Shown one piece after another: positions 34,038 to 45,546 of a stretch of 64,000 nt of DNA (the first letter of the stretch is position 1; every line of letters starts with the position of its first letter). The position numbers were made by a program, and so were the translations under genes. Below the pieces are notes generated by a model. The model worked only from the letters and a program-made list of their open reading frames with translations, did not search any database and was not told the DNA's origin. The DNA lies in NCBI RefSeq assembly GCF_947507565.1, contig NC_089175.1, forward strand, positions 2,035,733 to 2,099,732. Direction: 5' to 3'. The stretch is from Oscarella lobularis. Lineage: Eukaryota > Porifera > Homoscleromorpha > Homosclerophorida > Oscarellidae.

Positions 34038-35441
34038 ATGCCCGACCCCAAGTGGAAAATACTTACTCGAGCGCAAAAGGATGTTGTTCTTTATCTGAGC
34101 AACATTCTAGGCGGTTCTCTTCTCGATTCACTTCTGGCAGAGGGACTTCTGACCGAGGCGAACTACGAGAAGCTTCGAAAAATGAGAGAAACCAAAATTG
34201 ATAATGAAGTAGCGCAGGAGCTGGTTGTAATGCTCAAAAAAACGCCTCCAAGAAGTTACGACAAGTTCTGCAAAGTGCTCCGTAATGTCGATGGAGGAAA
34301 GGATGTTTACGATAGACTTGTCAAAGAAGAAGGTGCGTCTGAACTTTCACAGAGACATCATGCAATTTTTTTCTGCTTTTCCTAGCCAAAGAGTCATCCG
34401 AACAATCTGATGAGCTGAGTCGAGAGCTTATCAAGCAGAAACTTCCTTCGGTTGAGGCCGAGTATGCGAAACGTGAAAAAACCGACGATTGGGTATACGA
34501 TGTCTTCCTGAGCTTCTCCGGCGCTGGATCAAGAGCCTTCTGCCGTCAAGTACGCGACGAGCTTCAGTCACTGTGTAGAGGAGTGAGAGTGTTCTTTGAC
34601 GAGGGAAGCATTGCAGGAGGTAGTCACATTGTTCCCGTCTTGCTCAAAGCACTTGGAGAATCCAAATACGTTGCCGTCTTCTTGACGCACGAAATGAAAG
34701 GATCCTCTCATCCTGAAGCCGAAGCAACGGTCGCCTTGAAAGTTCATGGAGCCCGCGACCGTCTGCTTCCCTTTTTTCACACCATGTCTTCTCAGCAGTG
34801 CTGCGACGCTGACATCTCCGTTTTCTTGCCGGATTCGGATGAAAAGCTGTATGAAATGATTGCTAAAATTGTTGGCAAGAACCTGCAGAAAGAAAAGGAG
34901 GAAGACAAAGTCAATGCAGCCGCTCGTTTTATTCTTAAATCTATGAAATTTGCAGTAGAAGAAACGGACACCGACGGTGGACGAGTAAAAGGTGAGCATT
35001 GACGGTACACCTTGTCTAGTCTTGACAAGTCCAATGACATTTGATTAGCTGATTGTTAGCAATTAACTGTGCATGCTGGTTTTGTGGTCGTCCGGTCTGT
35101 GTACTCAATACAAAAATAATTTTAGCTGCTTTCCAGGATTGCTGCAGGAAGAAATTCAAGAGAAACATCTTAGGGCTGTTTACTTGAAAATTCAGGCGTT
35201 CTGGAAGCGCGTTGCTCGTGAGCTGGGTTTACCTGAGTACGAGATTGGCTCGTGTGAGCGCTCTAATTCATTTGACGAAGAAAGGTGCTATGATATGTTG
35301 CAAAGATGGAAAACGAGGCAGAGGGGTAAAGGGAAGGCTTGGGATTTGGCTTCTGCAATATATAAAGCACAGCTGGAAGGAGTTGTAGAGGAAGTCTACG
35401 GCAAAAGCGTGCTGAAAGCATTGCAGCTAGCAATTAAATAA
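34038..35441 (+). CDS. CARD-TIR-Death protein
   Basis: Exons 34038-34332, 34386-34991 and 35137-35441 join in phase to about 401 aa with no break. CARD 1-98 (MPDPKWKILTRAQ, GSLLDSLLAEGLLTEANYEK). TIR about 134-275 (DDWVYDVFLSFSGAGSR, FFDEGSIAGGSH, VFLTHEM, HPEAEATVAL with the putative catalytic Glu). Type-2 Death 300-401 (FWKRVARELGLPEYEIGSC, WDLASAIYKAQLEG). This is the intact version of the frameshifted gene at 21819. CARD-TIR-Death should link homotypic assembly to TIR activity in the cytosol; that role is inferred from domains only. Confidence 0.8.
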
Positions 35442-35548
35442 ATTTCAGTGGTTACAATAGTATTTCATTATTTGTATCCTAAAATAAACCCAATGTTTTT
35501 AAATTTGCATCCGGGACCGCGCTACAACTTCGAGGAAAAAACGCTGCG

Positions 35549-36660
35549 ATGACCGGCCAGCACGACGGTCTGTCGGAGCAGAAACAGGTCAGACAGCCTA
35601 GCGGCCAAAGTATCTTCCGTCTAACGTCACCCTTAGAGGGAAGATCTCAACAATCTTCGAGAAATCTTCGGCATCGGCGAAGAGCAAGCGCTAAAGCTGT
35701 ACCAGGTCGGCTAAGAGCTCTTCCGGTCTTCCAGAGAAGCGAAAACAGTTCTAAGACGCGCAGGAAAACGAGAAGAGCGTAACGAAGACTATCGAAGCGA
35801 TGACAGCGAAGCAAGAGAACGAAGAACCGCTTCGAAGCGCGTACGGCGACACCGCGGAATCGTCGTCGTGGAAATCGTCGAGGGAAACGCCTCAATTAGC
35901 AATCGAGACTCGAAAAGTGAAGAAGGAAGAGCCGAAGCCGACTCTCATCGATTTGACGTCGACGGAAGACGGCGACGACGATGTCCAGAGAGCGATCGCA
36001 TTGAGCCTTCAAGACGCCGTGGGGTTAGAGATAGATACACGCTCAAACGTTAGGATTAGCAGTGCAGCATGTCTTAGTACAGAAACAGTCTCACAGATAA
36101 AAGTACTGACTGACTCAACTGTATCTCGTAGTGAATATTCTATTCGTTAGAAAGAGTTATTTATTCTTTATGCATAGAATTATATTAGTGGAGCTCCTCT
36201 GTCTCGAGAAGACCAAGATTTGAGCAGGTTCGAAACTTCCCCTACACGAAAACTCAATCGTGAACTGTTGCCTCCCTCCAAAGAGCTGTCGAGGCTAGCA
36301 TGGCCGATACGAAAGGCGGCTCGACACGCCGGCGCTGATACGACTCCCTCTTGCTTCACATTGATCCTCTGAATCCCCACGAGAGAATCCGCGACGGAAC
36401 CAATCCGGTGGGAATCAAAAACGTTGGGAATACGTGTTGGTTTAGTGCCGTCGTTCAGGTAGATGAAATAACAATCGAATTAGATTAAATAATTGGGGAG
36501 TTTTATGTTTCGTAGTCGTATCATCTTCCCGTTTTTCGTAACGTCGTCTTGGAGCACGCGAGTCTTGACGATGCACGCGTCGTCAACGGCGACGTGCCGG
36601 AGAGCGAACGAGACCAAGCATCGAGTCTGGCCGTGGCGTTCGTAAAGGACCTGAGAGACT
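35549..36660 (+). pseudogene. Truncated USP25/28-like copy 3, fused to a kinase tail
   Basis: Exons 1-4 and part of exon 5 are present: start MTGQHDGLSEQKQ, UBA-like, an intact SIM-UIM frame (PTLIDLTSTEDG, DDVQRAIALSLQDA) and Cys box [17 protein letters not shown] replaces Arg near 36333 in the Cys-box exon. In exon 5, after VKDLRDF (about 36660), the sequence switches abruptly to the 3' end of a kinase gene. Confidence 0.8.
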
Positions 36661-36967
36661 TTCGTTTAGTCATATCTTTGCCATATTCGCCCAAAAATCG
36701 TCAAGTACACTTTTGTAGTTTTTATTTCAGATGTCCGGATTTCGTATTTGTATGTTATTTGTTTTTCGTTGCTAGGAAAAGAAATTTGTGCTGTCGCAAT
36801 TGCGGGCGCTATAGAGTCGCTGTGACGAATTTCCCTTGATCAGCGAAAGAACGTATCTAGGAGATGAGGACGAGAAAACGACAACGTCAAACACGGAGAA
36901 TAGCTAAAGAGGGAATTCTAATGCAAACAAATCGCACTGTATCACGTGCGTTTGGGGACTCGTAGAC
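36661..36967 (+). pseudogene. Kinase 3' end and flank, joined to a USP fragment
   Basis: From about 36660 the sequence matches 590-760: the last codons of the kinase (SSS-TLL stop), its 3' flank, and the stretch before a CARD start. It ends immediately at ATG 36968, so it probably supplies the promoter or 5' UTR of the next gene. Confidence 0.5.
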
Positions 36968-37328
36968 ATGGCCGACCCCAAATGGAAAGTACTTCGTGGG
37001 CCTGTGTTTTCCCGTGCTGTTTCTCTTCTAAGCAACCTTATGCAGGATAATAATTTTCTTAATTTACTGGAAAATCGTGTTCTGAACTCAGATGAGAATG
37101 ATATTGTATTTTCTCAACCAGAATTCAGATTTGGCACTGACGACTTGGCGAACCAACTACTTACGCTCATGTCGGAAAAGCCTCCAGGAAGTTACGACGA
37201 GTTGTGTGAAGTGCTTTGTGAGGTTGACAGAGGAAAGAAACTTTTTGATCTTATGAAAGCACGTAAGCTTCAGATTTTTTGCTTGGATTTCCTGCAGTAG
37301 ATATGCGCCGGGCGCTGTTTTCATTTAT

Positions 37329-37364
<36 letters not shown>

Positions 37365-39954
37365 GTAGAGGATCAAGCTATTGATGATGACGTGTACAAG
37401 CAAGCTCTTGCTTCTGGCTCAGTTCCCATCAATCGATATCGCGTGATGGTGGTTGGTCAAGATGGCGCGGGGAAATCATGCTTGATTGACTCCTTTTTGA
37501 ATCGTCCTTTCAAAGCCAAAAACCCGAGCACGAACGGGGTTGCTATTCACATGGCTGTAACGGCAGCAGAAGGAAAGGAGGGTCAGAATACGTGGACGGA
37601 AGAGAATGACAAGGCGCAACATTTGAAGGATTTGCTTGCAGCTGGATATGTGATCAAGAAAAAAGACCAAGTTGTTATACCAATTTTCACGCAATATCGT
37701 TTAATTAATTTTTGTGTTAGGAGTCAAACCCGACCGAGGCAGTTTTTCATGCAAAGCGACAACAGAGATTGAAGAGTGCTGAAGATACAACTGTAAGTAT
37801 TGAAATCACTTGTAAATGCGTAATCTTTTTCCTTCTACTACTTAGGAATTTGGCATAAAGAAACTTGCTGACTCGGAGTATTTCAAGTCAGATGAAGCTC
37901 TTGCTGCTCTCAAGAAATGTGAAGTCAATCAGAAGCTTCTCTGGGACTTGGGCGGACAAGAAAGGTATTTAGCATCTCACGCCGCTCTCATGCCCGCCGG
38001 CGCCGAGTCCGAGTATACGGTGTGCATGTATTTACTTGTCATTGACATCAGCAAGCCTCTTGACCATGAGGCGAAATCGTCTTATCGTCCCGGAAACGCT
38101 TCATCTCCCGACGTTCCTCTCCAGTTATTTAATATTGTGTATAACCGCGATTTTCCTCGTCACTGGTTCACATCGATTGGTATTTGCCATCCGTCGGACA
38201 CGCCCTTCCCGTATTTGGGGGAAGATTTGAAAGTTTACTACTATCCCGTAATTCTAATCGCTGCCACACATATGGATGAAGTGGAAAAAAGGTCAGATTC
38301 TGAAGACTTTCTTGAATTTCAGAACACAGAACTTAACAACTTGATCTGCGACCTAAGATGCGAAGATCACGTTGTAAAAAACCCAGAAAACAGGCAATGG
38401 TTCTTTCGAGTAGATAATACCAAATCCGGGCAAACTGGAAGGCGTTGCGAAGGAGTCGAAACAATCATGTCTACACTTGACGGTTCTTCAAAAGACTATT
38501 GGTCCAAGAAAAACAATGACCGTCCTATGCCAGTGAAATGGGTTCATTTTGAATTGTCACTTGTTATGAAAAAAGGAGAGAAAATCATAAGCGTTGACAG
38601 AGCAATTAAGATGTCTCGTGCGTCCGAAATCGAATCTGACAAAGAGGCGTTGTCAGCTTTGAAATTCATTCACAACTTAGGTGCAATATTTTATTTCTGG
38701 GACGTACCCGAGCTGGCCGAGTACGTCATTGTCAATCCTGAGTGGCTGATTGACACCGTGGCAACGTTTGTAACGGCCAAAGAACCCACCATGGGCAGGA
38801 ACCGGCGCCTTTGGCGAGAGCTTTGTAAAACGGGAGAAATTAGCAAAAAAGCAGTGCTAGGGAGACTTGAGGAAGCAAAGGTTGAGCGCAGAGATCAAGA
38901 GCCAGTACTTAACGTGCTAAATATGCTGGACATTATATGCGAATCGCCTGAAGATTCCTCAACGCTCTTGATTCCGTGCATGGTCACGAAAATGCCAACG
39001 GAATCTTTGGTGTGGGAAGAGTACAGTCCGTCACAAAAGTTCCCTCCACCCATCGTCATTTTTCCCAACGAAGTACAGACAATTCCCGAAGGATTTTTTT
39101 TTCGAATTGTGACGAAATTCGCTCGGAAGTACCCGGGACTCGCGAGTAAGCTTACTCGGAATCGAAGTATATTTAGAATAGGCAACAATCTAAAGCTGGA
39201 ACTATTATACTATGACAGAGGCACTTGTTTGATCGTTTCAATGACCGGCGAAGGGGATATGGACAATGCATTGGCGTCGGTTCCGAAATCGGCTCCTGAA
39301 ATTAGAGAATTCGTTGCTGAAAGCGTTAAAGACGCGAAAAAACGAGGAATGAGTGGATTGAAGCTCGCATTCTATTACCAAGTAACTGAGTGCATCAAGT
39401 CAGATGTCAACGGTGCTGGAAAGTTAAGTTGTCGACTGCCGGGTGATGGCTGTTTAGTGCAACTGCCTGACAGCGGGGTCTGCAGCCCCGGTCCGCTGGA
39501 TTCACTCTTGTGCAAATCGGCAAAATACCCTAAGAAAGAAGAGCGAGAACTTGTTCGTCACTGGTACAAGAAAGAGGTGCCGGTAACACAGCTGTTCTAT
39601 TCATGAATGATGTTTATTTTTTAGAGCGTGTCTTCTTCAGAATTACCAGGATTTCTGCAGGAAGAAATTCAAGAGAAACATCTTAGAGCTGTTTACTTGA
39701 AAATTGAGGCGTTCTGGAAGCGTGTGGCTCGTGAGCTGGGTTTACCTGAGTACGAGATTGGCTCGTGTGAGCGCTCTAATTCATTTGACGAAGAAAGGTG
39801 CTATGAAATGTTGCAAAAATGGAAAACGAGGCAGAAGGGTAAAGGGAAGGTTTGGGATTTGGCTTCTGCAATATATAAGGCAGAGCTGGGAGGAGTTGTA
39901 GAGGAAGTCTACGGCGAGAGCGTGCTGAAAACATTGCAGCTGGCAATTAAATAA
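36968..39954 (+). CDS. CARD-Roc-COR-Death protein
   Basis: Exons 36968-37262, 37369-37670, 37721-37792, 37846-39576 and 39625-39954 join in phase to about 909 aa without a break. The CARD is a diverged type (MADPKWKVLRGPVFSRAVSLL, EKPPGSYDELCEVL). Roc has P-loop GQDGAGKSC near residue 130, G3 DLGGQERY and G4 AATHMDEVE. COR has FIHNLGAIFYFWD, NPEWLIDT and VTKFARKYPG. The type-2 Death domain is at about 805-909. ROCO proteins act as dimerisation-regulated GTPases; here CARD and Death ends suggest a signalling platform. If the donor at 39577 is not used, the protein ends at 39606 without Death. Confidence 0.8.
37330..37364. repeat. (TTTC)n microsatellite forming an intron polypyrimidine tract
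   Basis: About nine TTTC units run up to TCTTGTAG, the acceptor of exon 2 of the CARD-Roc-COR-Death gene. Length variation here could affect splicing. Confidence 0.9.
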
Positions 39955-40064
39955 ATTTCAGTGGTTGCATTAGTATCTCATCTTTTGTATCCTAAAAACA
40001 TCCACAATGTTTTTTCAAAATTTGCATCCGGGACTGCGCTACAACTTCGAGTAAAAACGCGACG

Positions 40065-41187
40065 ATGGCGGGCCAGCACGACGGTCTGTCCGGGCAGACA
40101 CAGGTCAGACAGCCTAGCGGGCCAAACTATCTTTCGTCTAACGACACCTTTAGAGGGAAGATCTTAGTAATCTGCAAGAAATCCTCGGCATTGACGAAGA
40201 GCAAGCGCTAAAGCTGTACCAGTTCGGCTAAGAGCTCTTCCAGAGAAGCGAAAACAGTTCTAAGACGCGCAGGAAAACGAGAAGAGCGTAACGAAGGCGA
40301 TCGAAGCGATGACAGCGAAGCAAGAGAACGAAGAACCGCTTCGAAGCGCGTACGGCGACACCGCGGAATCGTCGTCGTGGAAATCGTCGAGGGAAACGCC
40401 TCAATTAGCAATCGAGGCTCGAAAAGTGAAGAAGGAAGAGCCGAAGCCGACTCTCATCGATTTGACGTCGACGGAAGACGGCGACGACGATGTCCAGAGA
40501 GCGATCGCATTGAGCCTTCAAGACGCCGTAAGAAACGAGGGGGGTTAGAGATAGATACACGCTCAAACGTTAGGATTAGCAGTGCAGCATGTCTTAGTAC
40601 AGAAACAGTCTCACAGATAAAAGTACATGTACTGACTGACTCAACTGTATCTCGTAGTGAATATTTCGTTAGAAAGAGTTATTTATTCTTTATGCATAGA
40701 ATCACATTAGTGGAGCTCCTCTGTCTCGAGAAGACCAAGATTTGAGCAGGTTCGAAACTTCCCCTACACGAAAACTCAATCGTGAACTGTTGCCTCTCCA
40801 AAGAGCTGTCGAGGCTAGCATGGCCGATACGAAAGGCGGCTCGACACGCCGCCGCCGATACGACTCTCTCTTGCTTCACATTGATCCTCTGAATCCCCAC
40901 GAGAGAATCCGCGACGGAACCACTCCGGTGGGAATCGAAAACGTTGGGAATACGAGTTGGTTTTAGTGCCGTCGTTCAGGTAGATAAAATAACAATTGAA
41001 TTAAATAATTGGGAATTGGGGAGTTTTTATGTTTCGTAGTCGTATCATCTTCCCGTTTTTCCTAACGTCGTCTTGGAGCACGCGAGTCTCGACGATGCAC
41101 GCGTCGTCAACGGCGACGTGCCGGAGAGCGAACGAGACCAAGCATTGAGTCTGGCCGTGGCGTTCGTAAAGGACCTGAGAGACTTTC
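40065..41187 (+). pseudogene. Truncated USP25/28-like copy 4 with catalytic Cys changed to Ser
   Basis: Start MAGQHDGLSGQTQ, UBA-like exon, intact SIM-UIM exon and Cys-box exon. The box reads NVGNTSWF followed by a stop: TGT is AGT at about 40951, and one extra T shifts the frame. Exon 5 ends at VKDLRDF and then joins the kinase 3' end at about 41187, the same junction as in copy 3, so the two arose from one chimeric ancestor. Confidence 0.8.
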
Positions 41188-41756
41188 GTTTAGTCGTATC
41201 ATTGCCATATTCGCCCAAAAATCGTCAAGTACACTTTTGTAGTTTTTTATTTCAGATGTCCGGATTTCGTATCTGTAAGTTATTTGTTTTTCGTTGCTAG
41301 GAAAAGAAATTTTTATGCTGTCGCAATTGCAAGCACGAATAAATGATGATGGATCAGTGAGAGAATCGATCGAGGAACCCGAGGACGAGATGGTGACACA
41401 GCGTCAGCACGGAGAACAGCTAAAGAGTGAATTCTAATGTAAACTAATCGCGTAGTGCGTTTGGGGACTCGATATCCTGTATGTTGATCCCACAAAGCGG
41501 TACAGGTAAGATTAATTAATTAATTGTATAGTAATACCTAGTGTTGGTAGAATCTACCTTCGCCTCCTCTGCATCTAACACAGCCTATCAGCAGGCGAGT
41601 AGAACCCTCTCATTATACCCATTATTCGTCTTGACTTGAAGCTCACAAAAAGTTCTGTATTGTCAATTAATTCAAAGGAGATGGGTCAGAAAAGACGGAG
41701 GTGGTCCGAAAATCGGATATACACTCACAGTGTTACCACGGAACTTACTAGATAAT
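41188..41756 (+). pseudogene. Mixed relics: kinase tail, CARD flank, USP short exon, kinase core
   Basis: About 41188-41240 is the kinase 3' end and 41290-41480 decayed CARD-gene flank. About 41545-41600 is the USP exon ending NTAYQQ, and 41620-41745 is kinase catalytic-loop and activation-segment sequence. The order of the last two matches 9430-9610. Confidence 0.5.
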
Positions 41757-42225
41757 GATGGCCCGTTGTTAGCCATCATGTGATCCCCGAACACCCTTAG
41801 CACGGTGTCCAAATCCAATCTGTATTAGTGCCTACTGTCAGTATTTGCATTATGGGCAAACCACGGCGTGCTTATATTTATCTGCCGGGAAATGTAAAAA
41901 TAGGATTGGGACACCTGGTGGCTATGCCTTTACTCCACTGATTTCAGGTGTTCCTTTATATATCAAAAGAGCGATTCACCTGTCGAGTAAAGGTGACACA
42001 GAGCTACCCTTCCCTGGCCCCCCTCGGGTGCATGATCGTCTCAAGTAGCACGTTATCAGCTCGCAGTTGCGTTTGCGTGCTGCGAGCTCCGCTCCCAGCA
42101 CGACAAACCCAACGTGCTCCTTTAGCCCGGGGAATTAAAATCAGCGTTTCGATGATATTAATTTTATTTACGACGGAAACAACCCTCGACACGTATTGGT
42201 CGATCTAACCGGGTGCCGTACATAG
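41757..42225. mobile_element. About 470-bp insertion relative to the paralogous relic at 9620
   Basis: Sequence on both sides (ACGGAACTTA before, GTTTCTAGAAGCCCGGATGTT after) aligns with 9605-9660, while the intervening 470 bp are absent there. I see no clear terminal repeats or coding motif. It is called an insertion from this comparison only. Confidence 0.45.
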
Positions 42226-42373
42226 TTTCTAGAAGCCCGGATGTTTATCACGTGGTCCTGTTTTCTCATCGACCCTCGACGTTTCGTGCGCTGCGAGGAG
42301 CTTGCTTTGCCAAACGATAACTCTGATCGACGTGCTGTTAACAGTCAGTCAAGAAACCAATGTCACTGTCAGG
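42226..42373 (+). other. Relic sequence shared with 9630-9778
   Basis: Non-coding-looking stretch (GAAGCCCGGATGTTTA..., AACCAATGTCACTGTCAGGTAGAG) that follows the kinase relic in both places. It ends where the fold-back structure begins. Confidence 0.4.
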
Positions 42374-42536
42374 TAGAGTCGTGCAGCGGTTTTCGGACAT
42401 CAGGCTTTTGGGACAGCTGCCTGCAAGCGACGCGGCGGTTTCCCAAGTCCCATATGGCGTTAGGGGATTTCACTGACCTGCCGCGTTCAGACGCACAAGC
42501 GGGCCTAACGCTCGCGAAAGCACAGCTGTCAAGTCA

Positions 42537-44111
42537 CTATATTAGATCGGGACTATATTAGAACAGCAACGCCCAATGATGTAAGGTGCTTGCGCAGTAG
42601 CAAACTACGTTAAGATAGGTAGCCACCCCTGACAACGGCTTCGTAACTCGATTAGCGATTTTCAGCAAAGGTTTACGACGTTTTACACCAGCATGCAGTG
42701 ATGAAATTTATTGTGTATTGATTGCGACGCCTTGTCATACCCAGAGAGTGAAAATGGCGCCAAAACTTTCTGTTCTAATATAGTCCTGTTCTATTATAGT
42801 GCCTTCTAAGATGGCACTATTTTAGAACAGGGTCTATTTTAGAACAACCTCTTTTCAGTGCAGAAGCAGATGAAAACTCATGCCAGTGACCGCCTTGTAG
42901 CTATCGTGCATGGCCTGCATGGCCTGCATGGGTGCACGTTGGGACCGAGTCTGTTCTAATATAGTCCTGTTCTAATATAGTTCCTTCTAACATGGCACTA
43001 TTTTAGAACAGGGTCTATTTTAGAACACACCGAACACACGTTTATGCAAATGTTTTTATTTCATGAATAATGAGATTACTTAATTTTCGCTCAACGTCAG
43101 CGATTTAGTGTATAAGCAAATGCATGTAAGCAAGTCAAAGTAGACGTGAAAACGTCGAACGTTCGCGCTTACTACTAAATGCCGGTAACTTACTAGCTCA
43201 TGCTACCGCGTCGTCGAACGACGCAACTTAAACTCAACGTCAACGCAACTCTTCTTACTAAGTTGTAGTTACAACGCCATATTGACGTGACAGAGGGTCA
43301 GAGGTTACCTCAGAGATTAACCTCCTCTAATTTGAGTAGGAAGGCTTAAAACGATGAGAAGGACGATCGAATAAAAGAAGAAACCGACAGAGCGAGACAT
43401 GACAGATCTAGAGTGAATCCCTGAGGTCGTATGGNNNNNNNNNNNNNNNNNNNNNNNNNNNNNNNNNNNNNNNNNNNNNNNNNNNNNNNNNNNNNNNNNN
43501 NNNNNNNNNNNNNNNNNNNNNNNNNNNNNNNNNNNNNNNNNNNNNNNNNNNNNNNNNNNNNNNNNNNNNNNNNNNNNNNNNNNNNNNNNNNNNNNNNNNN
43601 NNNNNNNNNNNNNNNNNNNNNNNNNNNNNNNNNNCCCTGTTCTAAAATAGTGCCATGTTAGAAGGAACTATATTAGAACAGGACTATATTAGAACAGACT
43701 CGGTCCCAACGTGCACCCATGCAGGCCATGCAGGCCATGCACGATAGCTACAAGGCGGTCACTGGCATGAGTTTTCATCTGCTTCTGCACTGAAAAGAGG
43801 TTGTTCTAAAATAGACCCTGTTCTAAAATAGTGCCATCTTAGAAGGCACTATAATAGAACAGGACTATATTAGAACAGAAAGTTTTGGCGCCATTTTCAC
43901 TCTCTGGGTATGACAAGGCGTCGCAATCAATACACAATAAATTTCATCACTGCATGCTGGTGTAAAACGTCGTAAACCTTTGCTGAAAATCGCTAATCGA
44001 GTTACGAAGCCGTTGTCAGGGGTGGCTACCTATCTTAACGTAGTTTGCTACTGCGCAAGCACCTTACATCATTGGGCGTTGCTGTTCTAATATAGTCCCG
44101 TTCTAATATAG
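42537..44111. repeat. Fold-back A: 477-bp inverted arms around a loop with an assembly gap
   Basis: Arm 42537-43013 is the near-exact reverse complement of 43635-44111. The right arm begins at the gap edge, so the arms may be longer. Each arm contains smaller hairpin modules built from TGTTCTAATATAG / CTATTTTAGAACA (for example 42767-42850 and 42950-43030). Confidence 0.9.
43435..43634. other. Assembly gap (200 N)
   Basis: Exactly 200 N bases inside the loop of fold-back A. The round number suggests a placeholder of unknown true size. Inverted arms are a likely cause of the assembly break. Confidence 0.98.
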
Positions 44112-44918
44112 CCCGCCCCCGACTCAGCAAGGTTGGAACGAGTCTAGGGTTTTTGGGACGCGCTCCCAACCGAGTGATTACGTCTATACATATAACACAT
44201 TATACATCATCTTAAATCTAAATTCATTAGCTTTCTTTCTGTGCAAACCGTTTTAAATAAATGTCGCCGTTTTGGAAATAATGCTGGTTTGAAAAAGAGT
44301 TTTGGGAAACCATGTTTTATGTATCTCAAACTGTTTGCGACTTTAAATAAACACTAAAAAATGCATTGCATCAAAAAAGGTTTTCGAAAAATTCGTTCAA
44401 AAACCAACTAAACTGGCTAGAAGGAATTTTTCCTTGCTCGTAGGGCAGTCTATAAGGCGAAAATGTGTTCTCTTTTATGCATAAACTTTTTTAACGGGAT
44501 TTTGCAAAATCAGGTCGTGCTGACAGAGTACCACCGGTACTTGAAGTCCAGACATGAACATGCGCAGTTACAATGCATTTTGAGTCTTATAGAGAACACT
44601 AGAAGCAAGGAAAAATTCCTTTCAGCCATTTTCGTTGGTTTTTGAAGCGAATTTTCGAATTTTAAAGTTTATTTTTAGTATTTATTTAAAGTCGCAAACA
44701 GTTTGAGATACATAAAACATGGTGTCCCAAAACATACCGGCTTTTTCTAAACCAGCATTATTTCCAAAACGACGACATTTATTTAAAAACGGTTAGCACA
44801 GAAAGAAAACTTATGAATTTAGCTTTAAGATGATGTTAATGTGTTATATGTATAGACGTAATGACTCGGTTAGGAGCGCATCCCAAAAACCCTAGACTTG
44901 TTAAGTCGGGGGCGGGTG
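44112..44918. repeat. Fold-back B: inverted arms of about 250 bp or more
   Basis: It begins CCCGCCCCCGACT and ends AGTCGGGGGCGGG. Matching inverted stretches include CATGTTTTATGTATCTCAAAC (left) with GAGATACATAAAACATGG (right), and TTATGTATAGACGTAATGACTC with its complement. The inner part (GGAATTTTTCCTTGC / GCAAGGAAAAATTCC) is also inverted. A short open frame at 44463-44645 is not convincing. Confidence 0.75.
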
Positions 44919-45092
44919 ATATACGGGCTGTGCTTTCGCGAGCGTTAGGCCCATTAGCTCAACGCTTGTGCGTCTGAATCTGAACACGGCAGGTCAGTGA
45001 AAGCCATATGGGACTTGGGAAACAGCTGCGTCATTTGCAGGCAGCTGTCCCAAAAGCATGATGTTCCAAAACCGTTGCACGACTCTACTCAT

Positions 45093-45546
45093 CTATAATC
45101 ACTCTGCTCTATTCCGCGCGTGGGTCTGGCTAATTGATGCTCACGCTTCTGCAACCTGTCTATAAACACAATCGCTAGAACAGAAAGAGGCAGTAAATTT
45201 TTAGAAATAGCGGCACTAAAATTTTCTTTTTAGCACGAGATTAGTGGAGTGTTCCTGACAACGTTTTCTGTGAGTGATTTAATTAAAAGTGGTGTCATTT
45301 CTAAGCCTTGCAGGTTTTAAGTGCATTTTAGAAGAAGAGCAATTCACTCACACATTTCAAATCAGGGCAACAGAAAGTTTCTCGAGCTGCCGAATAAAGT
45401 GCGCATAGCTATAAGTACTTGCCAGTGGACGCTGACGTTTATTTGCAACAACTACAAAACGATTTCGCGGAACAAAAACAACGACAAAAGAAAAAAATGA
45501 AGCAGCATGAAAAAGACTCAGGCAAAACGTTTCAAAGACTCCAGCC
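45093..45546. other. 3' flank of the minus-strand secreted gene; no gene seen
   Basis: No recognisable coding sequence. A minus-strand AATAAA lies near 45439, about 110 bp after the stop of the gene at 45547, and may be its polyadenylation signal. Confidence 0.35.

Larger units (their letters stand above)
42374..45092. mobile_element. Composite fold-back structure: outer inverted repeats with two nested palindromic elements
   Basis: Outer arms of about 160 bp at 42374-42530 and 44935-45092 are diverged reverse complements (GAGTCGTGCA, GGGACAGCTGCCTGCAA, CTAACGCTCGCGAAAGCAC). Between them lie fold-back A (42537-44111) and fold-back B (about 44112-44918). No transposase frame is visible. The two elements lie side by side within the outer pair, so insertions were probably nested. 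Confidence 0.65.

Noticed and set aside
1-41200. Operon or polycistronic organisation of the same-strand array
   Set aside because: Same orientation follows from tandem duplication. Each gene has its own leader, and no trans-splice signal was recognised.
43431-43661. ORF across the N run
   Set aside because: It consists almost wholly of unknown residues from the assembly gap.
44463-44645. 60-aa ORF in fold-back B as a transposase
   Set aside because: Short, no motif, lies within the loop of an inverted repeat.
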